Assembly: GCF_009727055.1 (NCBI RefSeq)
Contig: NC_052353.1
Location: 39,323,038 to 39,387,037 of the forward strand
Length of the DNA: 64,000 bases
From: Benincasa hispida
Taxonomy: Eukaryota > Streptophyta > Magnoliopsida > Cucurbitales > Cucurbitaceae
Direction of reading: 5' to 3'
Part shown: positions 24,388 to 39,015 of the stretch, piece after piece
Layout of the letters: each line of letters begins with the position of its first letter
How positions within the stretch are numbered: position 1 is the first letter of the stretch
Made by a program: the position numbers and the translations under genes
Notes under the pieces: generated by a model
Seen by the model: the letters and a program-made list of their open reading frames with translations, nothing else
What the model was told of the DNA's origin: nothing
The model's database searches: none

Positions 24388-24519
24388 TTGCAAATATTCT
24401 CTGCAATTGCGGACTTCCTTACCAAATTCCATCTCTTCTTCTCAACTTCCCTATTTAATTCTCCATTCACCTTTACTTTCCCTTCATACCCATTTCTCTT
24501 TCTCCCAAATCCCTCAACC

Positions 24520-27184
<2,665 letters not shown>

Positions 27185-27879
27185 GAAGTCTGGCAATGGT
27201 GGTCGGTGTCGTCCCTGAAATCAACCATTTGAACACAGGTCTAGAGTACAGAAAGCTATTAGAAGTGGAAACTTGATGAGATCCTCCCCATTTATTTGTC
27301 TCTGCTCTCGTGGGGCTTATTTTCTTTTTACAGTATTGAACTTTGATTGTGTTATAATTCACCTTGGTCTTTCAAATATTGATGGTGACATTGTATATAA
27401 AGTTTCCTCGGGCGAAAACTTGTAACAAACTTCCATCTCATTTGCTTTGAAGATAAATTGTATATATTTATCAATTCTTACTCTTACTCTTAGTCTTGGA
27501 TGTGGTTGTTCTTTTGAAATTTTAAAAACTGAAAAAAGGAAAATGTTTTTATTTTGTTATTATTGTTATTTACTATTGTTCGTGTGTTATTTTGGTTAGT
27601 TGTGTTTGTATTTCTAGTTTCTACAAATTTCGTTCAGATTTGAAAGTATTTTGACATTGCAAAGTACTGTTTGGTGGGTTTTTAACATTGATTTTTTTTA
27701 ATTGTACTTGTTTTATCCTAATTACTTTGTTTTCTCATAATTATTTTAGAATATTGTCGTTTTAAACAAATATTGTTTTTCTAAGTTTTTAGGGCATAAT
27801 CCATTCAATTCCAAACTAAGTTGTTTCATCTACCTCAAAGTTTTTGCAACGAGTTCAATCAATGTTCTGCTCGATTTTG
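27185..27879. other. 3' UTR and downstream spacer of the protease gene
   Basis: It follows the stop codon. AT-rich sequence with several possible polyadenylation sites around 27340-27470; the actual site cannot be chosen from sequence alone. Confidence 0.4.
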
Positions 27880-28745
27880 ATGGGGTTCTCGATGGATAAA
27901 AGGAAGGCCCTGATAAGAACAAAGATTTAGTAGGGGATGAGCTTCAAGGATACAACTCTTTTTAATCAAGAAATCGTGCAAAGCATAGTTGATGTATCCT
28001 GAGAAAATCGGATAGCCTCTTATTCAAAACACTCAAAGGAAGATACTATAAAGACGAGGAGGTTCGTGTGACTTGGTTCCTTTGCCATTCGGGAGTGTTT
28101 TTTAGTCACTAATGCCTGAGAGTCGTTGCACCCTAGACATCCTATGGTGACTTGATCTAACCATCTTTGGTTTGGAAGTAATATTCCCAGACATTCTTTT
28201 ATTATTTGACTTTCTATTCGAAATTAGTTATAGACAGCGATGTTCCTAGTGTGCCTCCACTGGTAGAGTTGAGACTAGAGACCATTTATTCTTTGATTGC
28301 CCTTTGTCTAGGGGACATGCTCTTATGGAGAGTTGTTCCCACATGATCGTTTATTGGGATACAACGTTCAATTGGATTTGTCATTTTAATGCAGCTAATC
28401 GTTTAAGGCATAAGGTCTGGAAAGTCACTTAGCATGATTTATTTATCATATTTGGCACGAACATAATGTTTGTGTTCATGGAGCTACCTTGCATCCTATT
28501 GTGCGGTCTGAGATTTTTCTTTATTGTTCTCAATAGCTTGGGGCTTATATCGAGGGGACTCAAGTAGGTTCTCCTCTCTAGGACTTTTTTCTTTAGTTGT
28601 GTGTGTATTTTCTATGTAATTGGTTTGTTTGTTTAATGCTTGTTCTTCACTTAATTCCTTTGATGTTTTGTGGTTTGAATGTGCCTTTAACTTTGAACTA
28701 TGAGCTCCACTTTATTTTATTGCAATTCTACACCTTTTAAAAAAA
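27880..28745 (+). pseudogene. LINE ORF2 C-terminal (zf-RVT) relic
   Basis: Across shifting frames the + strand reads ETRDHLFFDCPLS (about 28273-28312), the signature of the zinc-binding region after plant LINE reverse transcriptases, followed by FNWICHFNAAN and, in another frame, IYHIWHEHNVCVHGATLHP. Several stops and frameshifts are present. It ends near an A-rich run at 28738-28747, as expected for the 3' end of a LINE. Upstream RT motifs could not be made out clearly. Confidence 0.65.
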
Positions 28746-28747
28746 AG

Positions 28748-29296
28748 GTTAGAGACATGAGACACGCCATTTTAATATAAACAATAATTATAAATATACC
28801 TATAATATCAATTATATATATTATATTTTAAAATATTGTATCCACTAAAATATTTTTGTGAGTACCTTATATATTATTGAAAATGATTTATTTTACTACT
28901 TTTAAATAATTATGATAACAAACACTAAGTTTAAATAATATTTATTTATTACATTAATAAAAATTTATATACTATTTTCAAACTTTTAATTAAAACTTCA
29001 ACATTTCACTAACATGTATTTATTACTTAGTTACATGAAATTGTGTCAACCTAAATACATTCTCACAACAAATTTTGTGTTCGAATTGAATTAAGGAAAA
29101 CATGTTTTTTTAAAAACTCATTTTTATTTAAACATTTTTAATAAAAATCGATTAAAATGTACTTTAAAAGATATTATAAATGGTTACCAAACAGTCCAAT
29201 TTCTTACAAAAATGACTTATTTTTTAAATTAAATACTTGAAAATACATTCCAAGCACACCCTTAGTTCATGAAATTCAACTTGAATTTGTAATAGT
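28748..29296. other. AT-rich spacer, nothing recognised
   Basis: Low-complexity AT-rich DNA between the LINE relic and the MITE. Confidence 0.45.
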
Positions 29297-29780
29297 ATTA
29301 AGATTAAAAAACACTTTTACCCCTGAACTTTTATGAAAGTAACAATTTAGCCATTAAACTTTGGTTTGTATTGATTTGGTTCCTGTACTTTCAATTTCGC
29401 AACAATTTAGTCCTTGAACTTTAGTATATAAGACTTTTAATCCTTATGCTTTCAAGTTTGCAACAATTTATTCCCTAACGTAAAAAAAAAAAAAAAACAA
29501 AATTATATGTCAATTTTTATTATTTTATGATTTACACTTTGTATTTTGTAAAAATATCGAGTCTCTAACTAATTTATCGGTTTATTAATGCAATAAATCT
29601 CATTAAATCTTAACACTAATTTCTATAATAAGGACTAAATCGGTACAAATTTTAAAGTACAAAGACTAAATTGTTACACAGTAAAATGCAATGACTAAAT
29701 TGTTATAAAATTGAAAGTACAATGACTAAATTATTACTTTTATGAAAGTTTAGAGACTAAAAGTGATTTTTAACCTAATA
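29297..29780. mobile_element. Foldback MITE with long inverted repeats
   Basis: The left arm (tattaagattaaaaaacac...) and the reverse complement of the right arm (tattaggttaaaaatcac...) stay alignable for about 150 bp, each built of repeated words like 'caatttagtccttgaacttt'. The arms face each other over about 200 bp, including poly-A at 29481-29496. No coding capacity. Confidence 0.7.
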
Positions 29781-30269
29781 TTAATTACTTCTAGCTTTAG
29801 CAAACTTGGTCAAGTTTTTGTATCTTGAAGAGTCATCTGATTTTTGTGAGTTCCCTATATGATTTTCTATTTTTTCTTTTCAAAATCCATAGGTTCTCCA
29901 TGAATGCCTCAAAAACTCTAAAATGAAGATATTTCCTAATAGAGCCCCATGGGTATTGTGTGAGCTTCTTTGACTGAGCCTAACCTTTTACTGACATTGT
30001 TGGAACTAGCCCCAACTCTTTTGAGCTTTGAACTTTAGGTCAAATTACAGCATTTTCAGTTTAATTGCTATATGACCTAAGTTGACCTTAATTTGAGATG
30101 CATATCAATTTACAATTCGTTCATATTTTAATAATTTATTATTATTTCATTCATTTTAAAATAATGACATGTTGATGGGTGATTGATTACTAATTTCTTT
30201 TTTCTACTTATAATTCATTTAGTTAAATATATATATTTTAAGCTAAATGGTTAAAGTTCGAACTAATTA
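29781..30269. other. AT-rich spacer, nothing recognised
   Basis: No supported gene or repeat boundary. Confidence 0.4.
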
Positions 30270-30840
30270 GGGGTGGGTTCATTGGTACATATGCATCTAG
30301 CAATGGAGTTGGACAATATGATTATTGTGCGTTTATTAACGGGCGAGGAAGAAGATAATGTTAGATGATTCTGTGTTAAATTTACCTTCATCCATAAGTT
30401 AAGCTTTTGGTTTAATTAGCGATTTAAAATGGTATCAAAGTAGGTGGTCCAAAGAGGTCACTGTGTGTTTAAGTCCCTGCAATGTTATTTTTCTTTATTT
30501 AATATTGATTTTCACTTGTTTTTGTTTGACTTTTCTACATATTTCAAGCTCACAGCTGAGAAGTGTTAGATGATGTAAAATTAAATTTACCTTCAACCAT
30601 CAGTTTAAACTTTTGGGTCAATTAGTGATTTAATAGATAAATCAGTGAAATTTGTGAGGAAGGCATTCTATTCATGGGGATACAAAAGGAGACGTCAAAT
30701 CTAACAATCCTAGAATATGGTAGCTGATGGAATTGTTCATTGGACAGCAAATGAGGAGGATTCTCGTTGTTGGTGGGATAATTTCCCTATTTGGATTTGT
30801 TGGGTAGTTATGATTGATTTCACTTCGTTGGATATGTAAT
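30270..30840 (+). pseudogene. RNase H-like (RVT_3) relic split by a TRIM
   Basis: Left of the TRIM the frame reads MELDNMIIVRLLTGEEED. Right of it come KSVKFVRKAFYSWGYK, then NMVADGIVHWTANEE and WWDNFPIWICW, the C-terminal part of a plant RNase H-like domain. The two parts are contiguous once the TRIM and one target duplication are set aside. Related to the minus-strand relic at 4095-4510. Frame changes occur near 30700. Confidence 0.6.
30359..30635 (+). mobile_element. Complete TRIM retroelement (277 bp) with target duplication
   Basis: Two direct terminal repeats of 71-72 bp (30359-30429 and 30564-30635), both starting TGTTAGATGAT and ending near GATTTAA-A, flank a short internal part. A primer-binding site TGGTATCAAAGT (initiator-Met type) directly follows the left repeat (30430-30441), and a purine-rich tract (GAGAAG) precedes the right one. 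The element is bounded by a perfect 5-bp duplication, GATAA (30354-30358 and 30636-30640). No coding capacity: a terminal-repeat retrotransposon in miniature, mobilised in trans if at all. Confidence 0.85.
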
Positions 30841-31450
30841 TGTTTGTGATATTTGTTTTAAAAAAATCCAATCAACATGTTGCTAAATTAAAAAATATAT
30901 AATAATAATAATAATAATAATAATGTCTATAAAATGTAAATGATATAGAAAAAAAAGATAGTAAATTTTCTTTCAAGTGGTTGATTCAAACATAACTTCC
31001 ATAGATAACACACTTATTACCATTCAAAGGTTAATAGTTTCATTGAAGAATTGTTTTTGTACTACGCTACCTCCATTCAATAGCTACAACAAAAATATAA
31101 TTTAAAATTGATGTAAAATTTACAGAATAAATGAATAATAACGTGTTAAATTATAAATGAGAGTGATTTAGTACCATAAGTGGTTTTGTTGCGATTTCTC
31201 CTTGAATGGAAATAAAAAGGAAAAAGAGTTTCTTTCTCGAAAGACTAAAGAGAAAATGTAGGCATATCCAAACATGATGCCATTAAATCGTAACATAATA
31301 TATAAATGAAAAAATAAATGCAACAAATGTAACTTAAAAGCCTACACTAACAAAAAGCATTAAAATAATAATAAAAAAAATCGCAAGATGGAAACGAAAC
31401 GCCAAGGCCCTGGGAGCGGACAGGACACATCTGGGTCAAACTTATCCACG
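30841..31450. other. Spacer upstream of the PTEN2-like gene, with AAT microsatellite
   Basis: Contains an (AAT)8 microsatellite at 30901-30924 and otherwise AT-rich sequence that presumably holds the promoter of the next gene. No confident TATA box. Confidence 0.45.
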
Positions 31451-31764
31451 GTTAAAATAATAAGTAATCTAATCCAACGGTCGTTGTTATATTCCAAGCA
31501 TGAATTCGTCTGCACCGTCCGATTTCTCGATCATCACCAAAGCTAGATCGCCACCACACGATGCATTGACTGGGGGACCGTGTCGAGAACGAAATGACCC
31601 TTTCACCCATTCCTTCAAAACCACGGCGATTTTCAGTTTCACCGCTCCACCTCCCTCTCTCTGTTGCTCCCTCCCACGTTCGAAACCCTAAATCGACTTC
31701 CCTCTTTGAAAATTTCTCACCCTTTTTCGCCTTGGATTGTTCAGCTATTGTTGTGTTTCTCTGG

Positions 31765-32205
31765 GTAAGATGAGATTGCACTCTTTGTGCTTGATTCTAA
31801 TGGGTTCATTTCAGTATTTTACTTATTCACTCTGTTAGTGTTTTTAATTTTCTTGGATCTTGTGATGGTATAGTTAATGGGTTTTTCCCCTGTTCATTAT
31901 TTCTCTGTGAATTTTGATCTCAATTTTGTTTTTGTTTCTAATTATGGATTTCTTTTTTAATAAAGAGTTGTCTGTAGTTTTGAGATAATGATGACAGCGG
32001 CAGGGTAGCTTAATTGTGACTCTCTCTGTCTTTCTGAAAACGAAATGAATTTTTCCACTGGAAGTGTTCTTGCTCCTTGAATTTGATGGCATTTCTGTGC
32101 TTGTTATGTATAGCTTGAGGATTTTTGCCTTTGGCATTATCTAAGATGATCATTTTAAAATGCTTCTTTGTCTTCTATGTTTTCTCATGGTGATTTTTCC
32201 TGCAG
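31765..32205 (+). other. Probable 5' UTR intron of the PTEN2-like gene
   Basis: A donor (CTGG|GTAAGA) at 31765 and an acceptor (TCCTGCAG) ending at 32205 flank a T-rich segment between a C/T-rich leader (31600-31764) and the start codon at 32256. Confidence 0.5.
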
Positions 32206-32255
32206 ACGAGGAGTAATGCTTATGTGGGGTTCTTGACACTATCTCTAGTCATATA

Positions 32256-34129
32256 ATGGATCCAAATTCTACTGATTCCCAAACATCACCTACTGTTAAT
32301 TCCTCGGAAACTAAGCCGCCAGAAGTACGGCCTCAGGCTCCTGCTACCACTGGAATGGATAATGTAGCCCGTGATGCAACATCTAAGCTATCTCCAAGTG
32401 GCATAACTTCATGGGCGAAAAACTTGAAAATTTCTCAACCACAGTCAGCTTCACAAGTTGGAGCGACTGATAATGCTGCTGGGAAGTCAGCTTTTGCACG
32501 TTTTACTAGTGGCTTAGGTTTGAACTTGTCTCCAAAATCATCTGCTCCACCTAATGATTCCCCAGATGGAACTTCTAAACCTGCCCAGCCCAGTTTTGTG
32601 GGATCAATTACAAGAGGGTTGGTTGACTCTTCAAAGAGTGCTGTAAAGGCTGTACAAGTTAAAGCTCGTCATGTTGTCTCCCAAAATAAGCGAAGATACC
32701 AGGTTTTTCCCACATACCATTAGCTTCTTTCTTATGTGACCATTTTATAAGTTTTTACTGCTAGTTATATATGTATATACTATTTTCTCGTCTGAGCTTT
32801 ACAGTACATATGGCTGAACCTAATTTGTTTTTGGATCAGAGGAAGATAACATTTTATGTTTGCAGTCTTCGCGGAGTAGTGATGTGATTGCAGAAGTTTG
32901 TAATTTGCATTTTGGCATTCTAAATTTTTTTAATGAAAGCAGAAAATGCAAATTTTGGACCTCAAGCAGCAGTTATATCTGTCTGACTAAAATTGGATGT
33001 TATATGTCTAACAGCATTTATTGACTTAGTATTGAGTAAGTGTGTATGTAATGTAAACTTCTAGACTTCTAATATGTACATTATGTCCCGTTGTTCTCCT
33101 TTTTGTATCAATGAATAAGAGTAATGGGAATACCAGATGCTTGTTTGTTTTTTCTTATAATACAAAATGTGATATCATATAACATATAGAGAAGACTATT
33201 TGGTTCTGGTTAAAGTATTCCCTACATTTTATGCGTGTTTACTTTTATGTTATTATGATATGATTATAAAGGTTCTCTTCTTACAGGAAGGTGGATTTGA
33301 TTTGGATATGACTTATATTACTGAAAATATCATTGCTATGGGTTTTCCTGCTGGTGACATGAGCTCAGGGTTTTTCGGTTATGTTGAGGTTATTCCCTGT
33401 TACTCGTGTTGTATGACTTACATTATTTTCTGTTTGAATGATATTCTAATATATATGACTTGTGAGGCAGGGTTTCTACAGGAACCATATGGAAGAAGTC
33501 ATCAAGTTCTTTGAAACACATCACAAGGTATGTATGGATTTGTCCATGATATGCATTTTTTCTGTTTTAATTTTTTCCCGATACATTTCATTTTTTAAAC
33601 TACTTATCGTTTGGACTCTGTTGTCAGATGATCGTCTTTCCATGATTGATCTGCATTGTAGATTTGCCATTTCATGTTTTCATGTTTTGTATTCTTATTT
33701 TATCTGCAGGGAAAATACAAAGTATATAATCTTTGTTCGGAGAGGCTATATGATGCTTCATTATTTGAAGGAAAGGTTCGTGATGATCTCTTATTATCAT
33801 TAATATTCTGAGTTTTTATGGGGGTGGGGTCACAAATTCTTTTCATAATGAAACTTATGAAGCATTACAAGCAGTCAAATAAGGTTTGTTGAACGTGAAA
33901 ACTACTAATTGTAGTTCCAATAGGGTTCTCTCGACCAGAAACTCGGTTCCCATGCTGAGTGAAAGTTATAGTATATTTGAATATATCGTGTGTTCTTTAC
34001 TTTAATGTACATTTATGTAATTTATATGCTGTTTTCTTTTTGACATTTTTAATCTTTAATTTCTTTGGTTCATCTGAAAGATTTTAAGAAGACCCTTTTA
34101 ATTGATACTTTCAAGCATATACGTCATTG

Positions 34130-34164
<35 letters not shown>

Positions 34165-37100
34165 NTTTTTTTTTTTTTTTTTTTTTTTCTTTTTTCCATT
34201 TTTGTTTTTTTGAGATTGTTTTCTAGATCGCTTGTTTTTCTCTAGATAGTTGAAAAATTGACATGGATGGTAATCTGGGATTTTTCTTCAGGTGGCTTGT
34301 TTTCCTTTTGATGACCATAACTGTCCGCCAGTTCAACTCATAATATCATTTTGCCAAAGTGCTTATTCATGGCTGAAGGATGATATTGAAAATGTAGTAG
34401 TTGTGCATTGCAAGGCAGGAATGGCCAGGACAGGCTTGATGATTTCCAGTCTTCTTCTATTTCTTAAGGTTTGGATTTGTTGTCTAGATCTAAAAATTTG
34501 GGGAAGTTATGGAAAAATGTTCCATATTGATTCTCTCTTAATTCTGTTGTTTTTTTTTTTTTTTTTTGTTTTTTTGATTTTTGCATGCTTGCCTCTTTTG
34601 CAGTTCTTTCCAACCGCTGAAGAATCCATCGAATACTACAACCAGAGAAGGTGTTTTGATGGCAAAGGCCTGATCTTACCAAGTCAGATTGTTAGTGAAA
34701 ATTACCTTCAGAGAATTTTGTATCAAGTCTTTTCATATGTCAAAAGCTTCTAAAATATTATCATAATATCGTTTTCTATCTTTCTAGAGGTATGTCAAAT
34801 ATTTTGAGCGTATTCTAACATACTTCAATGGAGAAAATCCTCCCAGTCGCAGGTATGATTCTTTATCTCTAATATCATTCCTATTTCTCAATTACTCTTG
34901 TTTTCCTTTACAGTTAGCATGTTCACATTAAATATTCTGCAGGTGTGTGCTTAGAGGGTTTCGTCTCCACAGATGCCCATATTGGATCAGGCCTTCCATT
35001 ACTGTATCTGACCATAATGGTATATCTACAATTCTCCTTTCAGCCAAGAAGTTCACTATTCCGATAATTTATGGTGTCATATTTGTCCTTGCCTTTGTTT
35101 TCTTTATTTTTCACTAAGAAGCACGGACACGGACCACGGACACGATACGACACGGTGATACGCCAATTTGAAAAAAACTAAGACACAAATACATCGGGGA
35201 TACACTCTTTTTTTTTTTTTTTATTACTTATTTTTACAATATAGATAAATTTAACATAAAATACTAAATACACACCACAAAAAAAAAAAAAAGACACAGA
35301 ATGTCAAGTTAATCAACAATTATAGGAGATAGAAACGTTCAGGTTTCTGACTTCAGTTTTTTTTTGTTTATGTTTTTTTATCTTTGGTTAAAAAAATGGT
35401 CTTTTCTTTTGTTCTTTTAAATCTAGTTTAACATATAATTGATTTGGTCTATTTGGGTCCAATGTAAAAGGTTGGACCATTTTCTCTTTAAAAAAAATTT
35501 CAGGCATGTCCTGGCAGTGTCCCAAACGTCTATTCACGTGTCTGAAATTAGTTGTGTCCATGCTTCATAGTTTTTAACTATGTTTGTTACTTTTGATGAT
35601 TAATTTTGATTTTAAGTCTCGTCTTTAAGCATAGAATGAAACTATCAATGGGGTTTAAAATATCTAGAATCCAAATAATGTTAGTAGTTTGCTCTAATGC
35701 TTTCCCTAATTGGCAGGTGTTCTGTTCTCCACTAAAATGCATCCAAGAACCAAAAGTCTCTCGGTATGTATTTGATTATTTTCAAAAGTAGGGGACTGAG
35801 AATAGCCTCACTTGCAAACAATAATGGATCTAGTTTAAGATTTTTGAGAGTATCAGTCAAAGTCTTTTCTGTCTTTCTGGCATCAGAGTTCCATATATAT
35901 TATTTTTAACAAGAAATAACTTCTCATTTATGAAAAAGAACAAATGTTGTTCTAGGATACGAACTCTGGAAGGGAGAGAAAGTATAATACAACTTGTAAA
36001 GATTAACCAAGAAAATAAATATACATTTAAAGAACCAAGAATTTTCTAATATCTTTGTCTGAAAGACTTAGAGAGCTTGTGAATGAATGATGTAACCTAT
36101 GATTAAGGCCTCCATCAAACACCGAAAACCAATAGCTATTTCAAATCGTCCAATGAAATCCAATAACTGATCACCAAATATCAATCAACAAATAACCTTT
36201 TAAAACCAACCACAAGCAACCTGTTGCAACAAAATGAGAAAGCTTCTCAATATCAAATAAATTGATTCCATCAAACTCCAAACTTCAAGCCAAATCTGCA
36301 CTACTTGAAAATTTCTTCATCCTTTCAAGAACTCCCATAAAAAGAAGCTATGGAAGAACCATCCCCAGGAAAGAAGTAAAAATGCTCTTCACGTGAGTCG
36401 ATCAATAACCTCATAGAAGACAACAAAACTTTCCAAAGCTAAGCCGTTGCACATTCTTTCTTAAGCCAAAGGAATTTCACGAAACTCAAGACCACATGGT
36501 TCTATCGACGGAGAAAATTTGGCCGGGATGGATGAAGGAATAGGAGTCGTCTTGTCTTAATCTGGAAATAGTGAGTTGAAAGCTTCGGAAGAAGAATTTT
36601 CTTAGAACATCGGCCTCGATACTGAGATCCACGGGCTGAATGACTGATTCCACACCACTCAAACTTACCTTGGAGTCTGATGAGAGACATTACCATGAGG
36701 TGTAGGGTTCTTTGTCGAGTGAACAACTCCTCTTGTTAAACCTATATTTGGATCCAAAGGAGTGAAGACTATGGTTATTTTGGGTTAAGATAGGTGGTGG
36801 AAAGGCTACATTTTGATAAGAGGGTACTAAAAAGCTTTTCATATCTTTCTTCAAGTGAATCTGAATTCAAAGAATTTCCTCAAAACATTGATGGAATGAA
36901 GAAAAGGTTCCTTTCTTACGAGAATAAGACACAGGATAGGCTGGAATAAAACGATTCTTCCCTTCTCAACACCTAGGAGCTTAGGCAAAAGGCACAAACT
37001 TTTAACTTCAGGCTTATGCTCCCTTCCGTTTAGCATCTTAGTACTTCTGTCACTATAACTTCAAAAAGAACATTGAAGAAAATGTTAAAGAATAAGACCT

Positions 37101-38131
37101 TTTCTATTTAGACATTGTAAAAAAATGAATGTATTCTTTTTCTATTTAGACATTATTGTAATAGTCCTTTGTAAGCCTCACTAACGTAGTTAATATCTGT
37201 AGCCAGAAGATTTTTGGTTTACTGCACCAAAGAAGGGGATAATGGTCTTCGCCTTGCCTGGGGAGCCTGGTCTAGCTGAGTTGTGTGGGGACTTTAAGGT
37301 TCATTTCCATGACCGCCAAGGAGATTTCTATTGGTAAATGATCTGAATCCCGCTCCCCAACACTCGGCTTCTTGGGTTTCTTTTAAGTAGTGTAAAGGAA
37401 TTCAGTTGAGTTTACCTGATCTGTTTTATTTTCAGTTGGCTAAACACAACCATGACTGAAAATCGGAAAATGCTCTACACGAATGATCTTGATGGGTTCG
37501 ACAAGGTGAGTACTGAAGTTTAATTGTGTCGTGTAAATAACTGGGTATTATACTTATTACGAGTTGTTACGTGTTTACCGTTCTAAAAAAATACCTATTT
37601 TGCTTTTTGTAGAGGAAACTACCGTCCCCTGGATTTCAGGTGGAGGTTGTTCTAGTAGATACGTCACCCAACATGGACAATACTACCAAAAAGTCGGATG
37701 AAAGCTCAGGCTCAAAACCTTCTGCAGCGGATGGAAATGAAGTTTCTGGGAACCAAAACAGAAAATCAGGAACTAATGATAAAGATGATGTATTTTCTGA
37801 TAGTGAATCAGAAGGTGGTTCTTCAAAGAGCAAGAAGGAGGCAACTTCTGGTTCAGGGGCTGAAGGATCAGCTGTCAAGACAACATCTAAATCTCAAACG
37901 AGTATGACTTCATCGGATGATGTTGCGAGTTTATCACATGCAACAAAGCAAGTTTCCCTGGGAGATGGTGGTGCTAAACAGACTGCTCCTGCCAGCGATA
38001 AAAAAGGTGACGGAGTCGGAAGATCTGATTCTCTCCCAGAAGTTCCAAACTCAGAAAGTGAATTCAAGGCAATGGCTGCTGATGCTTCTGTTTTCACATT
38101 TGGCGACGACGAAGACTATGAGAGTGACTAA
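32256..38131 (+). CDS. PTEN2-like phosphatase with C2 domain
   Basis: Twelve coding exons (32256-32702, 33287-33388, 33471-33527, 33710-33775, 34292-34468, 34604-34690, 34788-34852, 34943-35019, 35717-35763, 37203-37333, 37436-37505, 37613-38131) join in phase to 614 residues, the usual size of plant PTEN2 proteins. A 149-residue Ser/Pro-rich N-terminal extension precedes the dual-specificity phosphatase domain (about 150-325), with the P-loop HCKAGMARTG at 263-272 (Cys264, Arg270). A tensin-type C2 domain follows (about 330-458), then a Ser/Lys/Asp-rich tail ending DEDYESD. Such proteins dephosphorylate phosphoinositides (and bind phosphatidic acid in Arabidopsis PTEN2); substrate here is inferred. 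The second P-loop basic residue of animal PTEN is Met268, as in plant PTEN2. Introns 4, 8 and 9 are loaded with poly-T, a MITE and a TE-like insert. Confidence 0.95.
34132..34188 (+). repeat. Poly-T run with one N in intron 4
   Basis: A 57-bp T run interrupted only by an N at 34165; the length is not reliable. It lies about 100 bp upstream of the exon 5 acceptor. Confidence 0.8.
35113..35571. mobile_element. MITE-like element in intron 8
   Basis: Terminal inverted repeats ACTAAGAAGCACGGACAC (35113-35130) and, reversed, ACTATGAAGCATGGACAC (35554-35571) match at 16 of 18 positions. Near the left end is a cluster of ACGGACACG-type words; the middle is A/T-rich. No target duplication was established. 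Confidence 0.6.
35900..37140 (-). mobile_element. Possible TE-derived insert, antisense in intron 9
   Basis: This stretch is less AT-rich and more codon-like on the minus strand than the rest of the intron, with broken frames such as SGVESVIQPVDLSIEADVL (about 36660-36605). It suggests a decayed gag-like or RNA-binding-domain-like gene of a retroelement. I could not name the family, and no boundaries or terminal repeats are clear. Confidence 0.3.
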
Positions 38132-38469
38132 ATGAGAAGGCACAATGTTATTCGCCCCAAGCCACGGCCCATCGTCTGTACATAAAAACCGTGCTGCAGG
38201 TGAACCTTAAGATTCATTCATTTGGGTTGTAAATTCAAAGTCTGTCTCAGTATCTGGTTTATTGTTGAATTGAGATAGCATGTCAAAAAAAAAAAAAAAA
38301 GAAGTTATTTAAGTTCGTTTTGAAGACGATACTGTTCTATAAAGTTCAATAAAGCTCAAGTGCAGAAGACTGTTTGACATGGTTTTTCTGTCATTTAGGC
38401 TTGTAATTTGCTGAATCAGCTTGTCTTATCTTGTAGAGTGCCTTTGGCCATGTGGACAAATGAAATGGA

Positions 38470-39015
38470 TTTTAATTTTGGAAAAAATATCTTTTTAATC
38501 TTTAAGTTTTTGCAGTAGGTGCATTTGGTCCCTCAAGTTTCAAATTAGCCATTTTAGTCTTTAAGTTTTCAATAATAGGTTTAAAAGGTTCTCTTCGTTA
38601 AAAACAATTCGATCATTTCTCGTGAAGTTTGTCTCATGAAGTTTGCTTCACAAGATAAAAGACAAAAATGACGTGGAGTTTGATGAGTTCATTTCTCATG
38701 AAGTTTGAGAAAAAACGTGAAGTTGAGTTCATTTCTCGTGAAGTTTGTCTTGTGTGACGAACTTAATGAGACAAAAGACAGAAATGACGTGAAGTTGAGT
38801 TTATTTCTCATGAAGTAATTTCAGGAGACAAATTTCAAGAGACAAACTTCACGAGACAAATCTAAATCCAAATAATCAACTTAGTTAGCAAGTTATATTA
38901 GCATTTAAATAATTGAAAATTTGGGACTAAAATGACTAATTTAAAACTTCAAGGATCAAATGCACTTATTCCAAAAAACTCGTGGACTAAAAAGGTACTC
39001 TTTCCAAAATTTAAG
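38470..39015. mobile_element. Foldback MITE just downstream of the PTEN2-like gene
   Basis: The left arm (ttttaattttggaaaaaa...) and the reversed right arm (cttaaattttggaaagag...) are similar for about 110 bp, including 'gtgcatttg-tcc' and 'cattttagtc'. The middle (38610-38860) is made of short repeats of 'tcatttctcrtgaagtttg' in both orientations. Confidence 0.7.

Noticed and set aside
24388..24519. Upstream in-frame ATG extending the protease by 44 residues
   Set aside because: It would bury the signal peptide behind a Phe/Ser-rich segment; the ATG at 24520 has AACCATGG context and is followed at once by a hydrophobic signal sequence.
31500..31691. 63-residue + strand frame upstream of the PTEN2-like gene
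   Set aside because: It is in the probable 5' UTR, ends before the leader intron, and has no recognisable domain.
37636..38097. Minus-strand and alternate-frame ORFs over the PTEN2-like last exon
   Set aside because: Shadows of the Ser/Asp-rich C-terminal coding exon, which continues the phosphatase frame.
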